Shown in pieces: positions 29,576-42,689 of a stretch of 64,000 bases of DNA. Each line of letters begins with the position of its first letter. The stretch's first letter is position 1. Under the pieces are notes generated by a model. The model worked only from the letters and a program-made list of their open reading frames with translations, was not told the DNA's origin and searched no databases. The DNA comes from Rhodocyclus tenuis. GTDB lineage: Bacteria; Pseudomonadota; Gammaproteobacteria; Burkholderiales; Rhodocyclaceae. Position numbers and translations under genes: made by a program. The DNA lies in NCBI RefSeq assembly GCF_014197755.1, contig NZ_JACIGE010000001.1, forward strand, positions 62,001 through 126,000, given 5' to 3'.

Positions 29576-30577
29576 ATGCGCCGCATCTCGCTTTCCCGCT
29601 ACCTGATCGAAGAACAGCGAGACAAGGGAAGGATCGACGCCGACCTGCGCCTCTTGATCGAGGTGGTAGCGCGCGCCTGCAAGCGGATTTCGCTGGCCAT
29701 CGGCAAGGGCGAACTCGGCGGCGTGCTCGGTTCGGCCGGCAGCGAGAACGTGCAGGGCGAAGTGCAGAAGAAGCTCGACGTGCTCTCCAACGAGATCCTG
29801 CTCGAAGCCAACGAGTGGGGCGGCCATCTGGCAGCGATGGCGTCCGAGGAAATGGAAGAGCCGCACCCGATCCCGAACCGCTTCCCGAAGGGCGAGTACC
29901 TGCTCGTCTTCGATCCGCTCGACGGCTCGTCGAATATCGACGTCAATGTTTCGGTCGGCACCATTTTCTCGGTCTTGCGCTGCCCGGAAGGCTGCGAGCC
30001 GGGCGAGGCCGCCTTCCTGCAACCCGGCTGCGAACAGGTCGCCGCCGGCTACGCACTCTATGGCCCAACGACGCTGCTGGCGCTGACGCTCGGCGCCGGC
30101 GTTGCCTTGTTCACGCTCGACCGCGAACTCGGCTCCTTCATCCTCACCGGCGACAAGCTGCAGATTCCCGCCGAGACGCAGGAATTCGCGATCAACATGT
30201 CGAACCAGCGGCACTGGGAAGAACCGATGCAGCGCTACGTCGGCGACCTGCTCGCCGGCGTCGACGGGCCGCGCGCCAAGGATTTCAACATGCGCTGGGT
30301 AGCGTCGATGGTCGCCGACGTGCATCGCATCCTGACGCGCGGCGGCGTTTTCATGTATCCGCTCGACGCGCGCATCGCCGGGCAGGGCGGCAAGCTGCGC
30401 CTGCTCTACGAAGCCAATCCGATGGCCTTCATCGTCGAACAGGCCGGCGGTGCCGCCAGCGACGGCCACCAGCGCATCCTCGACATCCAGCCGCAACGCC
30501 TGCACCAGCGCATCCCGGTCGTTCTCGGTGCAAAGAACGAAGTTGCAACAGTGGTCGCCTACCATCGCGGCAACTGA
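29576..30577 (+). CDS. fbp: Fructose-1,6-bisphosphatase class I
   Basis: Fbp hydrolyses fructose 1,6-bisphosphate in gluconeogenesis and the Calvin cycle. The 333-residue protein has the class I metal site [21 protein letters not shown] split across positions near 120-140, and the C-terminal [22 protein letters not shown] region. ATG 29576 gives the typical start ([10 protein letters not shown]); an upstream in-frame ATG at 29525 is less likely. It lies upstream of tkt-gap-pgk-pyk-fba on the same strand. A TAAAAT at 29489-29494 could be its -10. Confidence 0.94.
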   Translation: MRRISLSRYLIEEQRDKGRIDADLRLLIEVVARACKRISLAIGKGELGGVLGSAGSENVQGEVQKKLDVLSNEILLEANEWGGHLAAMASEEMEEPHPIPNRFPKGEYLLVFDPLDGSSNIDVNVSVGTIFSVLRCPEGCEPGEAAFLQPGCEQVAAGYALYGPTTLLALTLGAGVALFTLDRELGSFILTGDKLQIPAETQEFAINMSNQRHWEEPMQRYVGDLLAGVDGPRAKDFNMRWVASMVADVHRILTRGGVFMYPLDARIAGQGGKLRLLYEANPMAFIVEQAGGAASDGHQRILDIQPQRLHQRIPVVLGAKNEVATVVAYHRGN

Positions 30578-30621
30578 GCAAGACGGAGCGCCGGCCTCGC
30601 AGCCCTGCTGGCTATCCACGG

Positions 30622-30650
30622 TTGATAAATACCCGCGGGTGCAAGATAAT
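30622..30650 (+). promoter_or_regulatory. Sigma-70-type promoter of tkt
   Basis: TTGATA (30622-30627) and GATAAT (30645-30650) are separated by exactly 17 bases. This is the best housekeeping promoter in the window. It would give a leader of about 50 nt before the GTG at 30708. Confidence 0.7.
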
Positions 30651-30707
30651 TTTTGCCCCTGCGCTACGCAGCACCCCTCCTCTCTTTTTTAGGATCGGCC
30701 AACCATC

Positions 30708-33739
<3,032 letters not shown>

Positions 33740-33753
33740 GCCAGCGAGCGAAG

Positions 33754-33777
33754 GGGGCGCCGCTGGCGCCCCTTTTT
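33754..33777 (+). terminator. Intrinsic terminator after gap
   Basis: GGGGCGCC pairs with GGCGCCCC over a GCT loop, followed by TTTTT. It lies 14 bases after the gap stop codon and probably sets a lower level of pgk relative to gap. Confidence 0.88.
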
Positions 33778-33832
33778 CTTTGCCCCCGCAATAGCGCTGC
33801 AAGTCCGCCACCCATACGGGAAAGTCACTGCC

Positions 33833-35017
33833 ATGAACTTCAAACGTCTCTCCGAACTCGACCTCGCCGGCAAGCGTGTCTTCATCCGCGCCGACCTCAA
33901 CGTGCCGCAGGACGACAGCGGCGCCATCACCGATGACACGCGCATCCGCGCCTCGCTCGCCGGCATCCGTCTGGCCGTTGCCGCGGGCGCCGCGGTGATG
34001 GTCACCTCGCACCTCGGCCGGCCGACGGAGGGCGCACTCACCGCTGAAGACTCGCTGGCACCGGTCGCCGCGCGCATCGGCGAACTGCTCGGACAACCCG
34101 TCCGCCTGATCGCCGACTGGGTCGATGGCGGCTTCAGCGTCGCGCCGGGCGAAGTCGTCGTTCTCGAAAACTGCCGCGGCAACAAGGGCGAGAAGAAGAA
34201 CAACGAAGAACTCGCGCAGAAGATGGCGAAACTCTGCGACGTTTACTGCAACGACGCTTTCGGCACCGCACACCGCGCCGAAGCGACGACGCACGCGCTG
34301 GCGCTGGCCGCGCCGGTCGCCTGCGCCGGCCCGCTGCTCTCGGCCGAACTCGAAGCGTTGGGCAAGGCGCTGCTCAACCCGGCCCGACCGCTGGTGGCGA
34401 TCGTCGCCGGCTCGAAGGTGTCGACCAAGCTGACCATCCTCGACAGTCTCGCCGACAAGGTCGACCAGCTGATCGTCGGCGGCGGCATCGCCAACACCTT
34501 CCTGCTCGTCGCCGGCCACAAGATCGGCAAGTCGCTGGCCGAGGCTGATCTGGTCGAAGACGCGCGTCGTCTGCAGGAACGCATGAGCGCCCGCGGCGCG
34601 TCGATCCCGATCCCGGTCGATGTCGTCACCGCCAAGGAATTCTCGGCGACCGCCGCCGCGACGGTGAAGAACGTCGAAGACGTCGCCGACGACGACCTGA
34701 TCCTCGACATCGGCCCGAAGACCGCCGCGGCACTCGCCGAACAGCTGAAGAACGCCGGCACCATCGTCTGGAACGGCCCGGTAGGCGTCTTCGAATTCGA
34801 CCAGTTCGGCGAAGGCACCAAGACTTTGGCACACGCCATCGCCGATTCGCAGGGCTTCTCTATCGCCGGTGGCGGCGACACGCTGGCGGCGATCGCCAAG
34901 TACGGCATCGCCGAGCGCATCGGCTACATCTCGACCGGCGGCGGCGCCTTCCTCGAATTCCTCGAAGGCAAGACGCTACCGGCCGTTGCCGCACTGGAAC
35001 AGCGCTGCAACGGCTGA
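33833..35017 (+). CDS. pgk: Phosphoglycerate kinase
   Basis: Pgk makes ATP and 3-phosphoglycerate from 1,3-bisphosphoglycerate. The 394-residue protein has the N-terminal substrate loop [12 protein letters not shown], the arginine-bearing SHLGRP, and [14 protein letters not shown] before the hinge. The nucleotide site appears as [11 protein letters not shown] and the C-terminal glycine-rich [13 protein letters not shown]. It follows gap by 93 bases, across a terminator, so read-through or its own promoter drives it. Confidence 0.97.
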   Translation: MNFKRLSELDLAGKRVFIRADLNVPQDDSGAITDDTRIRASLAGIRLAVAAGAAVMVTSHLGRPTEGALTAEDSLAPVAARIGELLGQPVRLIADWVDGGFSVAPGEVVVLENCRGNKGEKKNNEELAQKMAKLCDVYCNDAFGTAHRAEATTHALALAAPVACAGPLLSAELEALGKALLNPARPLVAIVAGSKVSTKLTILDSLADKVDQLIVGGGIANTFLLVAGHKIGKSLAEADLVEDARRLQERMSARGASIPIPVDVVTAKEFSATAAATVKNVEDVADDDLILDIGPKTAAALAEQLKNAGTIVWNGPVGVFEFDQFGEGTKTLAHAIADSQGFSIAGGGDTLAAIAKYGIAERIGYISTGGGAFLEFLEGKTLPAVAALEQRCNG

Positions 35018-35057
35018 TCCGGACGGCAGAGCGAGCGCAGTCTCGCCACTTGTGCAA

Positions 35058-35091
35058 GCACAGAGGCACGCCGCAATGCGTGCCTCTGTGC
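35058..35091 (+). terminator. Perfect 14-bp stem-loop between pgk and pyk
   Basis: GCACAGAGGCACGC and its exact complement flank a six-base CGCAAT loop. It is 41 bases after the pgk stop. The T-run after it is poor (ATTTCTG), so it is either a weak terminator or an mRNA-stabilising end. The rest of the 296-base gap (35018-35313) holds only the pyk promoter region; a frame at 35050-35298 has no coding character. Confidence 0.55.
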
Positions 35092-35258
35092 ATTTCTGCC
35101 CCTTGCTGCCAGCCCGTAGCAGGCGCTGCGTTCATGCGCGACCGGGTAGCGGCCGTCATCGGCATCACCGGCGCAGCGAAACGCAAATTGCGGACCGGCC
35201 TGGCCAGCCAGCGCATCGGCCGGGCCGCGCGCGTCACACGGCTGTCAGGCGAACGCGT

Positions 35259-35264
35259 TAGAAT
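35259..35264 (+). promoter_or_regulatory. Probable -10 element of pyk
   Basis: TAGAAT, 49 bases before the pyk start. No clear -35. Confidence 0.4.
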
Positions 35265-35313
35265 CAACCTCGAACTGCCGGCTACCGCCGGCTTCTGATA
35301 CTGCGGAGATGCC

Positions 35314-36756
35314 ATGCCCCGTCACACCAAGATCGTAGCCACGCTTGGCCCGGCCTCAAGCGACGAAGCAGTCCTCGAAGGAATGATCCGCGCCGGCGTC
35401 GACGTCGTGCGCCTCAACTTCTCGCACGGCAAGGCCGCCGACCACGTCGCCCGCGCCGAAACCGTGCGCGCCGTCGCCGCGCGCGTCGGCCGGCCGATCG
35501 GCATCCTCGCCGACCTGCAGGGACCGAAGATCCGCGTCGGCAAGTTTGCCGAGGGCAGCGTCACGCTCGAAGCCGGGCAGGCTTTCATCCTCGACGCACA
35601 GTGCGAGCTCGGCAACAGCGAACGCGCAGGACTCGACTACAAGGATCTGCCGCGCGACGTATCGCCGGGCAGCGTGCTGCTGCTCGACGATGGGCGCATC
35701 ACCCTCGACGTGGTACGCGTCGTCGGCACCGAGATTCACACGCTGGTGCGGCACGGCGGCGATCTCTCCAACAACAAGGGGATCAATCGCCAGGGCGGCG
35801 GCCTGTCGGCGCCGGCGCTGACCGCCAAGGACATGGACGACATCCGTACCGCCGCCGCGCTCGGCGCCGATTTTCTCGCCGTCTCCTTCCCCAAGAGTGC
35901 CGCCGACATGTACATGGCGCGCCAGCTGATGGCCGCCGCCGGTGGCCGCGCGCTGCTCATCGCCAAGATCGAGCGCGTCGAAGCCGTCGCGGCACTTGAA
36001 GAAATCCTCGATGCCTCAGACGGCGTCATGGTCGCGCGCGGCGACCTCGCGGTCGAAGTCGGCGACGCGGCAGTTCCGGCGCTGCAGAAGCGCATGATTC
36101 GCCTCGCCCGCGAGAAGAACAAGCTGGCGATCACGGCGACGCAGATGATGGAGTCGATGATCGTCTCGCCGACGCCGACGCGCGCCGAAGTCTCCGACGT
36201 CGCCAACGCCGTTCTCGACGGCACCGACGCAGTGATGCTCTCGGCCGAAACGGCGGCCGGCAAGTACCCGGTGCAGGTCGTCGAATCGATGGCGCGCATC
36301 TGTCTGGAGGCCGAGAAATCGGCCGAGGTGGTGCTTGACCGCGAATTCCTCAACCGCGTGTTCACGCGTATCGACCAGTCGATCGCCATGGCCGCGCTGT
36401 TCACCGCCGACCACCTGAAGGTCAAGGCGGTGGCGGCGCTGACGCAGTCGGGATCGACGGCGTTGTGGATGAGCCGCTTGAACTGCGGCGTGCCGATTTT
36501 CGCGCTGACACCGGAAACCGCCTCGCTGACCAAGATGGTGCTCTATCGCGCCGTCTTCCCGCTGCTCATGGCGCAGCAGCACACCGATCGCGACCTGCTG
36601 CTGCAGGAAGCGGAAGAACGGCTGATCGAGGCCGGCGTCGTCGAGGCCGGCGACCTGATCGTGATCACCATCGGCGAGCCTATCGGCACGGCCGGCGGTA
36701 CCAATACGCTGAAGATCGTTCGCGTCGGCGAACAGCGCGCGCCGCTGCAGAACTGA
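35314..36756 (+). CDS. pyk: Pyruvate kinase
   Basis: Pyk transfers phosphate from phosphoenolpyruvate to ADP. The 480-residue enzyme has the signature [17 protein letters not shown] with the catalytic Lys, RLNFSHG near the N-terminus, and [12 protein letters not shown]. The ATQMMESM block is followed by [20 protein letters not shown] and AETAAGKYP. The C-terminal regulatory domain is complete. The start is ATG at 35314 after CGGAGATGCC. The upstream hairpin and TAGAAT suggest separate transcription from pgk. Confidence 0.96.
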   Translation: MPRHTKIVATLGPASSDEAVLEGMIRAGVDVVRLNFSHGKAADHVARAETVRAVAARVGRPIGILADLQGPKIRVGKFAEGSVTLEAGQAFILDAQCELGNSERAGLDYKDLPRDVSPGSVLLLDDGRITLDVVRVVGTEIHTLVRHGGDLSNNKGINRQGGGLSAPALTAKDMDDIRTAAALGADFLAVSFPKSAADMYMARQLMAAAGGRALLIAKIERVEAVAALEEILDASDGVMVARGDLAVEVGDAAVPALQKRMIRLAREKNKLAITATQMMESMIVSPTPTRAEVSDVANAVLDGTDAVMLSAETAAGKYPVQVVESMARICLEAEKSAEVVLDREFLNRVFTRIDQSIAMAALFTADHLKVKAVAALTQSGSTALWMSRLNCGVPIFALTPETASLTKMVLYRAVFPLLMAQQHTDRDLLLQEAEERLIEAGVVEAGDLIVITIGEPIGTAGGTNTLKIVRVGEQRAPLQN

Positions 36757-36800
36757 GCGGCATCGCCACGCGGCGACCGGTTGGCCGCCGCGCTTCGCGC

Positions 36801-36806
36801 TAGAAT
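36801..36806 (+). promoter_or_regulatory. Probable -10 element of fba
   Basis: TAGAAT, 93 bases before the fba start. It implies a leader of about 85 nt. Confidence 0.4.
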
Positions 36807-36898
36807 GGCAGGACTGTGCGGCACCGCCGCCTGCCTTGCCAGCGACATCCCGGTTTCATTCGACTCTCGACAATAACGATCTTCCCGAGGAGGAAATC

Positions 36899-37963
36899 AT
36901 GCCGATCGTATCCATGCGCCAACTGCTCGACCATGCCGCCGAAAACGGCTATGGCCTGCCCGCTTTCAACGTCAACAACATGGAGCAGGTGTGGGCCATC
37001 TGCGAAGCCGCCGCGCAGATCGACGCGCCGGTGATCATGCAGGCCTCGGCCGGTGCGCGCAAATACGCCGGCGAGCCTTTCCTGCGCCACCAGATCCTCG
37101 CCGCACTCGAAGCCTATCCGCATCTGCCGATCGTCATGCACCAGGATCATGGTCAGTCGCCGGCGGTGTGCATGGGCGCGATCAAGTCGGGCTTTTCCTC
37201 GGTGATGATGGACGGCTCGCTCGAAGCCGACGGCAAGACGACCTCGTCGTACGAATACAACGTCGCCGTCTCGAGCGAAGTGGTCAAGTTCTCGCATTCG
37301 ATCGGCGTTTCGGTCGAAGCCGAACTCGGCGTTCTCGGCTCGCTCGAAACGATGAAGGGCGACAAGGAAGACGGCCACGGCGCCGAAGGCCACATGACGC
37401 GCGAACAGCTGTTGACCGACCCCGATCAGGCTGCCGACTTCGTCAAGCAGACCAACTGCGACGCGCTGGCGATCGCCATCGGCACCAGCCACGGCGCCTA
37501 CAAGTTCACCAAGAAGCCCACCGGCGACATCCTCGCCATCGACCGCATCAAGGAAATCCACGCGCGCATTCCGAATACGCACCTGGTCATGCACGGCTCG
37601 TCGTCGGTGCCGCAGGAACTGCTCGCCGAAATCCGCGAGTTCGGCGGCGACATGAAGGAAACCTACGGCGTTCCCGTCGAAGAGATCGTCAAGGGCATCG
37701 CCCACGGCGTGCGCAAGGTAAACATCGACACCGACATCCGTCTGGCGATGACCGGCGCGGTGCGGCGCTATCTGGTCGAGAATCCCGGCAAGTTCGACCC
37801 GCGCGACTACCTGAAGCCGGCGCGCGAAGCCGCCAAGAAGATCTGTCTGGCGCGCTTTGAAGCCTTCGGTTGCGCCGGTCGCGCCAGCCAGATCAAGGTC
37901 ATCGCACTCGACAAGATGGCCGAGCGCTATGCCAAGGGCGAACTGAACCAGATCGTCCGCTAG
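36899..37963 (+). CDS. fba: Fructose-bisphosphate aldolase class II, Calvin-cycle type
   Basis: The zinc aldolase joins dihydroxyacetone phosphate and glyceraldehyde 3-phosphate. The 354-residue protein is the CbbA-like subtype: [11 protein letters not shown], the zinc ligand region [10 protein letters not shown], and [12 protein letters not shown]. The loop [11 protein letters not shown] and VMHGSSSVP are also present. AGGAGG lies just before ATG 36899. The gene ends the tkt-gap-pgk-pyk-fba run and has its own terminator. Confidence 0.96.
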   Translation: MPIVSMRQLLDHAAENGYGLPAFNVNNMEQVWAICEAAAQIDAPVIMQASAGARKYAGEPFLRHQILAALEAYPHLPIVMHQDHGQSPAVCMGAIKSGFSSVMMDGSLEADGKTTSSYEYNVAVSSEVVKFSHSIGVSVEAELGVLGSLETMKGDKEDGHGAEGHMTREQLLTDPDQAADFVKQTNCDALAIAIGTSHGAYKFTKKPTGDILAIDRIKEIHARIPNTHLVMHGSSSVPQELLAEIREFGGDMKETYGVPVEEIVKGIAHGVRKVNIDTDIRLAMTGAVRRYLVENPGKFDPRDYLKPAREAAKKICLARFEAFGCAGRASQIKVIALDKMAERYAKGELNQIVR

Positions 37964-37979
37964 CAGTCTAGCTTTGCCA

Positions 37980-38010
37980 TCGCGCCGCCGCTCCCGGCGG
38001 CGCGATTTTC
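37980..38010 (+). terminator. Intrinsic terminator after fba
   Basis: TCGCGCCGCCG pairs with CGGCGGCGCGA over a CTCC loop and is followed by TTTTC. It lies 17 bases after the fba stop. Confidence 0.85.
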
Positions 38011-38025
38011 ATTTATGGGGTGTGC

Positions 38026-39333
38026 ATGCTCGCCAGTTTCGATTTCGAGGAACATCCGCTACGCCAGCGGCTGAATCAGGAATTCCACGCGCGACCACCG
38101 ATTCCGCTCGTCGTGCCGTCGCTCGTCTCGCACCTGGCCTTCATGCACGAAGGCAACTCCTCGGCCAACGAACGCGAACATCTGTCGCAACTGTGCAGCG
38201 GCGGCGTCTGCCGCTTCATCGAAAACTCCGACACGCATCTGGTCCTCGAAGCCGAAAAGTTCACGCTGCGCTGGGAGCTGCATACCGAATTCTCCAGCTA
38301 CAGTTTCTCGCGACCGCTGCAACCCGGCGAGCCGACGCAGTCGGCCGAAACGGCGCTCGACGATTCGCTGCACGACTGGCTGGAAGCCATCCCCGGCCAG
38401 CTGATGGTGGCGACGCATGTCGAATTGCGTTCAGCGAAGGACCTCACGCCGGAAGCAGCGATGGCCTGCTATTCGGCGAGTCCGCGACAGGTCGGCGGCG
38501 CGCTGGTGTCCGGCGGCGCCGCCTGGGTCTTTTCCGATTTCATGTTCGACCGCGGCTTTTCGCGCTTTCTCGTCCTCGACGTTTCGCTCACCGAACGGCA
38601 GGCCGGACGGACGGTACAACGGCTGGTCGAGATCGAGACTTACCGCATCATGGCGCTGCTCGGCCTGCCGGTGGCGAAGCAGGTCGGCCGCTGGCTGTCC
38701 ACGGCCGAGAAGCGACTGGCCGAGATGATGGCGCGCATCGTCAAGACGCAGAATTCCGACGACGAGCGCGAAGTGCTCGGCGAACTGTCGGGCCTGGCCG
38801 CCGAAGTCGAGGATTCGGTGGCACGCACCACCTACCGTTTCGGCGCGTCGCGCGCCTATCACGACTTCGTCGAGCAACGCATCGAGGAACTGCGCGAGGT
38901 GCGCATCCCCGGCTTTCCGATCTTCGGCGAATTCATGCAGCGCCGCCTGCTGCCGGCGATGAACACCTGCGAAGCGATGGCGCGGCGGCAGGAAGACCTC
39001 TCCGGCCGCGTCGTGCGCAGCAGCCAGCTCCTGCGTACGCGTGTCGACATCGAACTCGAACGGCAGAACCAGGACCTGCTGGCGCAGATGAACAACCGCG
39101 CGCGCCTGCAACTGCGCCTGCAGGAAACCGTCGAAGGCCTGTCGGTGGTGGCGATCACCTACTACGGCTCGCAGCTGGTGAAAGCCGTGACCAGCGGTTT
39201 CGCCACGCAGCTGCCGGCACTGTCGCCCGAGCTGATCGCCGCCGCTTCGGTACCGGTCATCGCCATCTTCTCGCTGATCGGCATCCGCAGCATGCGCCGG
39301 CAGCTGGCGCGCGAAGAGCACGGCAGCAGCTGA
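38026..39333 (+). CDS. DUF3422 family protein
   Basis: The 435-residue protein belongs to DUF3422, common in alpha- and betaproteobacteria. It is recognisable by NQEFHARPP and LSHLAFMHE-like N-terminal text. It has a long helical middle and two C-terminal hydrophobic segments (about 350-425) that suggest membrane anchoring near the C-terminus. Function is unknown. ATG 38026 is preferred; a GTG two codons earlier is possible. It sits between fba and purC, which are direct neighbours in some related genomes. Confidence 0.82.
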   Translation: MLASFDFEEHPLRQRLNQEFHARPPIPLVVPSLVSHLAFMHEGNSSANEREHLSQLCSGGVCRFIENSDTHLVLEAEKFTLRWELHTEFSSYSFSRPLQPGEPTQSAETALDDSLHDWLEAIPGQLMVATHVELRSAKDLTPEAAMACYSASPRQVGGALVSGGAAWVFSDFMFDRGFSRFLVLDVSLTERQAGRTVQRLVEIETYRIMALLGLPVAKQVGRWLSTAEKRLAEMMARIVKTQNSDDEREVLGELSGLAAEVEDSVARTTYRFGASRAYHDFVEQRIEELREVRIPGFPIFGEFMQRRLLPAMNTCEAMARRQEDLSGRVVRSSQLLRTRVDIELERQNQDLLAQMNNRARLQLRLQETVEGLSVVAITYYGSQLVKAVTSGFATQLPALSPELIAAASVPVIAIFSLIGIRSMRRQLAREEHGSS

Positions 39334-39346
39334 TTCCGGCGGCAGC

Positions 39347-39352
39347 TATAAT
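39347..39352 (+). promoter_or_regulatory. -10 element of purC
   Basis: Perfect TATAAT, 140 bases before the purC start. The -35 region is not recognisable. The leader of about 130 nt has no riboswitch I recognise. Confidence 0.5.
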
Positions 39353-39491
39353 TTCGGCCTGACGCGCCTGACGCGCGCTCCTGGCCGGCGAAGAGCCGCC
39401 ACCGCACAAGAAACCGCAGTATTTCACCACTCCGCTTGCAGCCCGCGCCGCAAATACCCCCAACTCCCTCACTGCCTACAGGAACGATACC

Positions 39492-40430
39492 GTGAGCCAA
39501 TCCCTTTTCGAATCGACCATCACCAGCCTGCCGCTGCTCGGCCGCGGCAAGGTGCGCGACATTTACGCGGTCGGTGACGACAAGTTGCTGATCGTCACCA
39601 GCGACCGCCTCTCGGCTTTCGACGTCATCCTGCCGGACCCGATTCCGGGCAAGGGCAAGGTGCTGACGCAGCTCGCCGGTTTCTGGTTCGACCGCCTCGC
39701 GCACATCGTTCCCGGCCAGCTCACCGGCATCGCGCCGGAAGACGTCGTGGCGCCTGACGAGCGCGAACAGGTGCGCGGCCGTGCGCTGGTGGTCAAGCGT
39801 CTGCGGCCGCTGCCGATCGAGGCGGTGGTACGTGGCTACCTGATCGGCTCCGGCTGGAAGGACTATCAGGAAACCGGCGCCGTCTGCGGCGTGGCGCTAC
39901 CGGCCGGACTGCAACAGGCGGCAAAGCTGCCGCAACCGATCTTCACGCCGGCAACGAAGGCTGAACTTGGCGAACACGACGAGAACATCTCCTTCGCGCA
40001 ATCGCAGACGCACTGCTCTGCCGTGCTCGGCGACGCATTGGCCGGCACCGGCAAGAACGGCGCGCAACTGGCGACCGAAGCGCGCGACGTCTCGCTGGCG
40101 CTGTACAGCGAAGCCGCCGCCTACGCGCTGTCGCGCGGCATCATCATCGCCGACACCAAGTTCGAATTCGGCATCGACGCCGCCGGCACGCTGCACCTGA
40201 TCGACGAGGCGCTGACGCCCGACTCCTCACGCTTCTGGCCGGCCGACAGCTACCGCGAAGGCATCAGCCCGCCCTCGTACGACAAGCAGTACGTGCGCGA
40301 CTACCTCGAAACGCTCGACTGGAACAAGCAGGCTCCCGGCCCGCGCCTGCCGGCGGAAGTGATCGAACGCACGCGCGGCAAGTACGTCGAAGCCTGCGAA
40401 ACGCTGACCGGCGCGCGCTTCGTCGACTGA
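39492..40430 (+). CDS. purC: Phosphoribosylaminoimidazole-succinocarboxamide synthase
   Basis: PurC joins aspartate to CAIR with ATP in purine synthesis. The 312-residue product is the longer SAICAR synthetase form. It shows [19 protein letters not shown] at the start, [17 protein letters not shown], and DTKFEFGID with [14 protein letters not shown] at the C-terminal catalytic site. The start is GTG 39492, which gives the standard N-terminus. A hairpin about 13 bases after the stop may end the transcript. Confidence 0.95.
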   Translation: MSQSLFESTITSLPLLGRGKVRDIYAVGDDKLLIVTSDRLSAFDVILPDPIPGKGKVLTQLAGFWFDRLAHIVPGQLTGIAPEDVVAPDEREQVRGRALVVKRLRPLPIEAVVRGYLIGSGWKDYQETGAVCGVALPAGLQQAAKLPQPIFTPATKAELGEHDENISFAQSQTHCSAVLGDALAGTGKNGAQLATEARDVSLALYSEAAAYALSRGIIIADTKFEFGIDAAGTLHLIDEALTPDSSRFWPADSYREGISPPSYDKQYVRDYLETLDWNKQAPGPRLPAEVIERTRGKYVEACETLTGARFVD

Positions 40431-40442
40431 GTCTCGCAAGCA

Positions 40443-40483
40443 CGGCTGGCTGCGCCCACAAGGCCGCGGCCAGCCGGTGTTTT
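40443..40483 (+). terminator. Possible terminator after purC
   Basis: CGGCTGGC (40443-40450) pairs with GCCAGCCG (40469-40476), with an inner GCCC/GGC stem, followed by GTGTTTT. The U-run is short. Confidence 0.45.
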
Positions 40484-40573
40484 CCGCCGTTCTGGCGTGA
40501 ACTACCCCGTCGCTGGATCACGGCCCGCCGCGCCATGATGCCGGCGACGGAATTTACTTTCAGGCTGCGCTCC

Positions 40574-42670
40574 ATGACCGACACGAATTCCCCGCTCGCC
40601 AACCCTCTCCTCGATTTCTCGGGCCTGCCGCGCTTCGACACGGTGACGCCGGGCGACGTACAGCCGGCCATCGGCGAACTGCTGACGCGCGCACGCACGC
40701 TGGTCGAACGCCTGACCGACCCGGCGACGGAGGCGCGCTGGGCGACTTTCGCGGCACCGCTCGCCGACGGCATCGAGGAATTCTCGCGCGCCTGGGGAGT
40801 CGTCGGCCACCTGCATTCGGTCAATGACGTTCCCGAATGGCGCGAGGCGTACAACGCCATGCTGCCCGAGGTGTCGCGCTTCTTCGCCGAACTCGGGCAG
40901 AACCTTGCGCTGTTCGCCAAGTACAAGGCGATCCGCGACAGCGCCGAATTCGCCGGCCTGAGCGAAGCGCAGCAGCGCATCGTCGACAACGAAATTCGCG
41001 ACTTCCGCCTCTCCGGCGCCGAACTGCCCGAAGCCGACAAACCGCGCTTCCAGGCGATCCAGGAAGAGCTTGCCAGCCTCGCCGCCAAGTTCTCGGAAAA
41101 CGTTCTCGACGCGACCAATGCCTTCGCCGAGATCATCACCGACCCGGCCGAAATCGCCGGCCTGCCTGCCGACGTGGTCGAAGCGGCACGCGCCGCCGCC
41201 GAAAAAGCTGGTGTCGAGGGCTGGAAATTCACGCTGCACATGCCGTCCTACCTGCCGGTGCTGCAGTACGCCGACAGCCGCCGCCTGCGTGCCGCGCTCT
41301 ATCGCGGCCACGCCACGCGCGCCTCGGAATTCGGCCCGGCCGAACTCGACAACACGCCGCTCATCCGGCGCATCCTCGAACTGCGCCGCGAAGCCGCGCG
41401 CATGCTCGGCTTTGGCGACTACGCCGAAGTCTCGCTCGCCGCCAAGATGGCCGAGTCGACGGCACAGGTCGAGACTTTCCTGCGCGACCTCGCCGGCAAG
41501 GCGAAACCCTTCGCCGAGCGCGACCTCGTCGCGCTGAAGGAATTCGCTGCGCAGGAACTCGGCCTGACCGACATCGAACCCTGGGACCTCGCCTACGCCT
41601 CGGAAAAGCTGCGCGAGCAGCGCTATTCCTTCTCCGAGCAGGAGGTGAAGGAATACTTCACCGAACCGAAAGTGCTGGCCGGGCTGTTCGGCGTCATCGA
41701 GAACCTGTTCTCGGTGCGCGTACTGCCCGACAGCGCGCCGGTGTGGCACGAAGACGTGCGCTTCTACCGCATCGAAACGCCGGCCGGCGCACTCGTCGGC
41801 CAGTTCTACCTCGACCTCTACGCACGCGAAACCAAGCGCGGCGGCGCCTGGATGGACGAGGCAATCACCCGGCGGCGCGTCGGTGATTACCTGCAGACGC
41901 CGGTCGCCTACCTCAACTGCAACTTCCCGCGCCCCGTGGGCACAGTGGACGGAAAAGCGGACGGCCAACCGCGGCCGGCGACCTTCTCGCACGACGACGT
42001 GATCACGCTGTTCCACGAAACCGGACACGGCCTGCATCACCTGCTGACGCGCGTCGAGGAACTCGGCGTTTCCGGCATCCACGGCGTCGAGTGGGACGCC
42101 GTCGAGCTGCCCTCGCAGTTCATGGAAAACTACTGCTGGGAATGGCACGTGGTGCGCGGCATGAGCGCGCACATCGATACGGGCGAAGCGCTGCCGCGCG
42201 CGCTGTTCGAGCGCATGCTGGCGGCGAAGAACTTCCAGAGCGGGCTGCAGGCGGTGCGTCAGCTCGAGTTCTCGCTGTTCGACCTGCTGCTGCACAGCGC
42301 CTACGATCCGGTGGCCGACGCCGCCGCCGGGCGCACACCGCTCGACGTTCTCGCCGACATCCGGCGCGAAGTCGCGGTACTGCTGCCGCCGCCCTGGCAG
42401 CGCTTCCCGAACAGCTTCTCGCACATCTTCGCCGGTGGCTACGCGGCGGGCTATTACAGCTACAAGTGGGCAGAGGTGCTTTCCGCCGACTGCTACGCGG
42501 CTTTCGAGGAAGCCGGCGATCCCTTCGACGCCGCCACCGGCAGCCGCTTCCTCGACGAAATCCTCTCGGTCGGCGGCTCGCGGCCGGCGCTCGATTCGTT
42601 CCGCGCCTTCCGCGGCCGCGATCCGGCGGTCGAGGCGCTGCTGCGGCATAGCGGCATGGTCGAAAACTGA
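40574..42670 (+). CDS. prlC: Oligopeptidase A (M3 metallopeptidase)
   Basis: PrlC is a cytosolic zinc endopeptidase that degrades short peptides, including cleaved signal peptides. The 698-residue length and the zinc motif FHETGHGLHH (HExxH) near residue 482 are diagnostic, followed by EWDAVELPSQFMENY. The helical N-terminal domain typical of M3A peptidases is complete. ATG 40574 is chosen; an upstream in-frame ATG at 40535 adds 13 atypical residues. The next gene starts 19 bases after its stop. Confidence 0.95.
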   Translation: MTDTNSPLANPLLDFSGLPRFDTVTPGDVQPAIGELLTRARTLVERLTDPATEARWATFAAPLADGIEEFSRAWGVVGHLHSVNDVPEWREAYNAMLPEVSRFFAELGQNLALFAKYKAIRDSAEFAGLSEAQQRIVDNEIRDFRLSGAELPEADKPRFQAIQEELASLAAKFSENVLDATNAFAEIITDPAEIAGLPADVVEAARAAAEKAGVEGWKFTLHMPSYLPVLQYADSRRLRAALYRGHATRASEFGPAELDNTPLIRRILELRREAARMLGFGDYAEVSLAAKMAESTAQVETFLRDLAGKAKPFAERDLVALKEFAAQELGLTDIEPWDLAYASEKLREQRYSFSEQEVKEYFTEPKVLAGLFGVIENLFSVRVLPDSAPVWHEDVRFYRIETPAGALVGQFYLDLYARETKRGGAWMDEAITRRRVGDYLQTPVAYLNCNFPRPVGTVDGKADGQPRPATFSHDDVITLFHETGHGLHHLLTRVEELGVSGIHGVEWDAVELPSQFMENYCWEWHVVRGMSAHIDTGEALPRALFERMLAAKNFQSGLQAVRQLEFSLFDLLLHSAYDPVADAAAGRTPLDVLADIRREVAVLLPPPWQRFPNSFSHIFAGGYAAGYYSYKWAEVLSADCYAAFEEAGDPFDAATGSRFLDEILSVGGSRPALDSFRAFRGRDPAVEALLRHSGMVEN

Positions 42671-42689
42671 GTCTGCAAAGGAGAACGCC

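Noticed and set aside
27728-30619. 963-codon minus-strand open frame across the GGDEF-EAL gene and fbp
   Set aside because: It spans two well-recognised genes on the other strand and shows no protein motif.
35050-35298. 82-codon frame between pgk and pyk
   Set aside because: It begins just before the long hairpin and runs through it and the pyk promoter; it has no motif or ribosome site.
38020-38025. GTG 38020 as start of the DUF3422 gene
   Set aside because: It adds two residues only, and ATG 38026 sits at a better distance from the GGGG stretch at 38017-38020.
39353-39491. Riboswitch in the purC leader
   Set aside because: The leader is long enough, but no known riboswitch core could be recognised; the direct CTGACGCG repeats at its start are short and probably chance.
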